Assembly: GCA_031285105.1 (NCBI GenBank)
Contig: JAITWV010000433.1
Location: 1-7,888 of the forward strand
Direction: 5' to 3'
DNA length: 7,888 nucleotides
From: Streptococcaceae bacterium
GTDB taxonomy: Bacteria; Bacillota; Bacilli; Lactobacillales; Streptococcaceae
The notes under the pieces are model-generated. The model was not told the DNA's origin and did not search any database. It saw only the letters and a list, made by a program, of their open reading frames with translations. The first letter of the stretch is position 1. Each line of letters starts with the position of its first letter. Made by a program: the position numbers and the translations under genes. Shown in pieces: positions 6,916-7,888 of the stretch.

Positions 6916-7718
6916 AATCTAGTGTTGTATGTGCTTGTTCAATAATTTTTGCAATATCAATTTCATTTGACACCCCACCTTTTTTCAAATGAGCGATAAA
7001 TTCAATATTGCCTTGCCCACCTGTAATTGGTGAAAAATCCAATCCTAAAATACTAAAACCTGTGCGCTCAGCCATTTTCAAAGTATTTTCTACGACTGTC
7101 TGATGCACCTTCTTGTCACGCACGATACCTTTTTTGCCGACAAATTCCTTACCCGCTTCAAATTGAGGCTTAATTAACGCCATAACCTCACCATTTTCCA
7201 CCAAAATATCAAACAACGGTGGCAAAATTAAATCAAGTGAAATAAAACTCACATCAATCGTCGCAAAGTCTGGTAAACCTTCTAGAAAATCTTTGGGCTG
7301 ACTATAACGAAAATTGGTTTGTTCCATCACAATCACACGCGAATCATTTCGTAATTTCCAAGCCAGTTGATTGGTACCAACATCTAAGGCATAACTTAAT
7401 TTTGCCCCATTTTTGTAAAGAGACATCAGTAAATCCACCCGTTGAAGCTCCAATATCTAACACAATTTTGCCTGTAACGTCAATAAGAAACACTTTGAGC
7501 GCTTTTTCTAATTTTAGACCTCCTCTTGAAACATAAGGAAGAACCTCACCTTTAATTCTAAATTGCGTGTTTTCTGCTACTTTTTCACCAGGTTTATCAA
7601 AGCGTTGACCTGATTTTTCTTCTACCAAAAGTCCCGCCATGATCGCACGTTTGGCTTTTTCTCTCGTTTCAAATAATCCTTGTCTAGTTGCTAAAATATC
7701 TACTCTTTCTTTGCTCAT
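6914..7718 (-). pseudogene. tlyA: TlyA-family rRNA ribose 2'-O-methyltransferase, broken by a one-base insertion
   Basis: TlyA proteins (YqxC in Bacillus) are SAM-dependent 2'-O-methyltransferases; characterised members modify 23S C1920 and, in some species, 16S C1409. The reading starts at ATG 7718-7716 with AGGAGT at 7732-7727. It encodes an S4 RNA-binding domain (1 to about 62) and the start of the Rossmann fold with SAM motif VLDIGASTGGFTD (86-98). After Q102 the frame is lost in an A run (+ strand T run 7410-7414) and, read literally, soon stops. Dropping one A restores LQNGAKLSYALDVG and continues to TAA 6916-6914, giving 267 residues, a normal length. The repaired protein holds the catalytic tetrad K69, D155, K183 (LIKPQFE) and E239 (GQGNIEF), spaced as in mycobacterial TlyA. 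Neither half alone could be active. The downstream open frame from 7453 is only the second half. It is the first gene of the tlyA-argR-recN unit. Confidence 0.92.
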
Positions 7719-7726
7719 CCACTATT

Positions 7727-7732
7727 ACTCCT
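7727..7732 (-). promoter_or_regulatory. Ribosome binding site of tlyA
   Basis: AGGAGT on the - strand lies 8 bases before ATG 7718. No strong promoter could be placed for this unit. TATAAT at 7809-7804 on the - strand is a possible -10, but it lacks a recognisable -35 and a TG extension. Confidence 0.75.
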
Positions 7733-7820
7733 AATTTAGAATGTTTGACTTACAATTTAGTACATCGTAATTTATTTGATACTGGAAAAAGAGAAGTTTG
7801 TGAATTATAAACTGCGAATT

Positions 7821-7877
7821 TTCAGCTGGCTTGGCTCTGCGCTTAGGGTGTCCGCCCTGCTGTAGCCGGACCGTTTC
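7821..7877. other. GC-rich, hairpin-forming intergenic segment at the window edge, nature unknown
   Basis: Counting bases, 7821-7870 is 32 of 50 G+C, against 17 of 70 in 7741-7810. Several inverted repeats are present: AGGG 7845-7848 with CCCT 7855-7858, enclosed by GGCT 7833-7836 with AGCC 7864-7867; alternatively GTCCG 7850-7854 with CGGAC 7867-7871. A T run follows on the + strand (7883-7888). No frame here resembles a known protein. It could be a structured RNA, the terminal part of a mobile element, or a piece of an upstream gene's tail; the edge prevents a choice. Confidence 0.3.
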
Positions 7878-7888
7878 CATAATTTTTT

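Noticed and set aside
6914..7453. Independent methyltransferase starting at ATG 7453
   Set aside because: Its first residues are an out-of-frame reading of the SAM motif. True homology starts at N103 after the lesion, and it lacks the S4 domain and motif I.
7811..7888. SRP RNA, tmRNA, RNase P RNA or tRNA in the GC-rich edge segment
   Set aside because: None of the conserved core sequences of these RNAs that I know appear on either strand, and no cloverleaf forms.
1..7888. CRISPR array, insertion sequence or defence system
   Set aside because: I saw no regularly spaced direct repeats, transposase motifs, or accessory-type genes; all recognised genes are housekeeping or metabolic.

Overview
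This window is ordinary core chromosome from a low-GC Firmicute, most likely a lactic acid bacterium near Enterococcus/Vagococcus. That placement is an inference from protein character, the strong AGGAGG-type ribosome binding sites, and the tlyA-argR-recN gene order typical of Bacilli. I found no CRISPR array, tRNA, rRNA, recognisable transposase or phage gene, and no convincing undescribed system.

Layout, left to right. (1) The 3' part of a DUF1934/YwiB-like gene runs rightward to 335 and ends at a hairpin shared with the next, convergent gene. (2) A leftward two-gene unit (375-2288) holds an M42 aminopeptidase and then a Cof-type HAD phosphatase. It is read from an extended -10 promoter near 2322-2330. 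(3) The 2310-2526 gap is a divergent control region. It holds that leftward promoter and, for the rightward nrdD gene, two NrdR-box-like palindromes 41 bp apart, one overlapping a plausible nrdD promoter. (4) nrdD (2527-4712), the class III anaerobic ribonucleotide reductase, is complete in content but broken by a one-base deletion near 4093-4095. No nrdG activase gene follows; nrdD ends at a very long hairpin shared with recN. (5) A leftward cluster tlyA-argR-recN (7718 down to 4779) is tightly packed, with ribosome sites lying in or at the ends of upstream genes. tlyA carries a one-base insertion in an A run (+ strand T run 7410-7414). (6) The last 170 bases hold no gene. They are AT-rich up to about 7820 and then abruptly GC-rich with hairpin potential, cut by the window edge.

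How the genes relate: NrdD makes dNTPs without oxygen and is probably repressed by NrdR when dATP is high. RecN acts in double-strand break repair, ArgR is an arginine-type regulator, and TlyA is an rRNA ribose methyltransferase. The peptidase and HAD phosphatase look metabolic. The two frameshifts each lie in short homopolymers inside conserved genes, so sequencing or assembly error must be excluded before calling either gene dead.
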